DNA from: an uncultured Verrucomicrobiota bacterium
Lineage (GTDB): Bacteria > Verrucomicrobiota > Verrucomicrobiia > Limisphaerales > JADLHS01
Length of the DNA: 28,313 bases
Reading direction: 5' to 3'
NCBI GenBank assembly: GCA_937894935.1
Contig: CALAYC010000149.1
Location: forward strand, 1 to 28,313
Shown one piece after another: positions 28,146-28,313 of the stretch (the first letter of the stretch is position 1; the number at the start of each line of letters is the position of its first letter). The position numbers and the translations under genes are program-made. Below the pieces are notes generated by a model. It did no database searches, had not been told where the DNA came from, and saw only the letters and a program-made list of their open reading frames with translations.

Positions 28146-28313
28146 CGAGTTATTCTGATTTCTTGCGTTAGTAAGAAGCTTAATCGACCCGCCAAGGCGA
28201 GGGAGTTGTATACGAGTGCTCTTTTTCAAGGGGCGCTTCGTTATGCGGAAGGACAGAATCCGGACGCGATTTACATTCTTTCGGCAAAGTATGGTCTGGT
28301 CGGACTCGATGAT
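28140..28313 (+). CDS. DUF6884-like protein (cut by right window edge)
   Basis: ATG at 28140 opens a frame that stays open for 58 codons to the window end. The product starts MSRVILISCVSKKLNRPAKA, then ARELYTSALFQGALRYAE and IYILSAKYGLVGLDD. The pattern ISC..KK...A.ELYTS.LF followed by YILSAKYGL is that of DUF6884 proteins, which are scattered through bacterial accessory regions and mobile elements; their function is not established to my knowledge. It is divergent from the DeoR-type regulator, with 84 bp between the start codons. What follows downstream cannot be seen. Confidence 0.75.
   Translation, partial: MSRVILISCVSKKLNRPAKARELYTSALFQGALRYAEGQNPDAIYILSAKYGLVGLDD

Overview
The window looks like a chromosomal segment of a Verrucomicrobia-type bacterium, probably from the Pedosphaera/Limisphaerales side. 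The clues are a PEP-CTERM sorted protein, a DUF2723-like membrane protein carrying TPRs, a Gld-type ABC-2 export operon, a Gfo/Idh/MocA oxidoreductase with a TVP variant motif, exported proteins with short Ig-like C-termini, and many genes with weak or no Shine-Dalgarno sequence. The taxonomic call is inference from gene content. I see no phage, IS element, CRISPR array, tRNA or rRNA.

Layout, left to right. 1-2799 (minus): a three-gene ABC export operon in the order ATPase, ABC-2 permease and GldG-like auxiliary protein; the last gene is cut by the left edge. 3030-4052 (minus): quinolinate synthase nadA. 4121-6847 (minus): an envelope/secretome cluster with a DNRLRE-type exported protein, a 56-residue membrane peptide, and two tandem Hcp-fold proteins that carry Sec signal peptides. 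6965-7348 (plus): a small membrane protein. 7450-8145 (minus): a PEP-CTERM protein with a clear intrinsic terminator behind it and a perfect dyad in its leader. 8382-9851 (minus): lysS. 10077-10397 (plus): a FtsB/DivIC-type septum protein, converging on frr.

From 16783 down to 10424 (minus) runs what looks like one long transcription unit: a 68-aa and a 46-aa membrane peptide, rlmD, a DUF2723-like/TPR membrane protein, a GT4 glycosyltransferase and frr. Divergent from it, 16944-23114 (plus) holds metH, a bifunctional-nuclease-family protein, holA and a STAS-domain protein. 23126-23854 (minus) is an unrecognised conserved-looking protein. After a 479-bp gene-free stretch comes a large ABC-2 permease (24334-25911, plus) with no ATPase beside it. 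26026-28055 (minus) is a DeoR-type regulator followed by a Gfo/Idh/MocA oxidoreductase ending in a strong terminator. At the right edge a DUF6884-like gene begins on the plus strand and is cut.

Most of the window is housekeeping: NAD synthesis, Met synthesis, translation, rRNA modification, replication and division. The least ordinary parts are the Sec-exported Hcp pair with its small-protein neighbour, the unlisted small membrane proteins upstream of rlmD, a Cys/His insertion in MetH, the TVP variant of the Gfo/Idh motif, the dyads in several leaders, and the edge DUF6884 gene with its palindromic start region.
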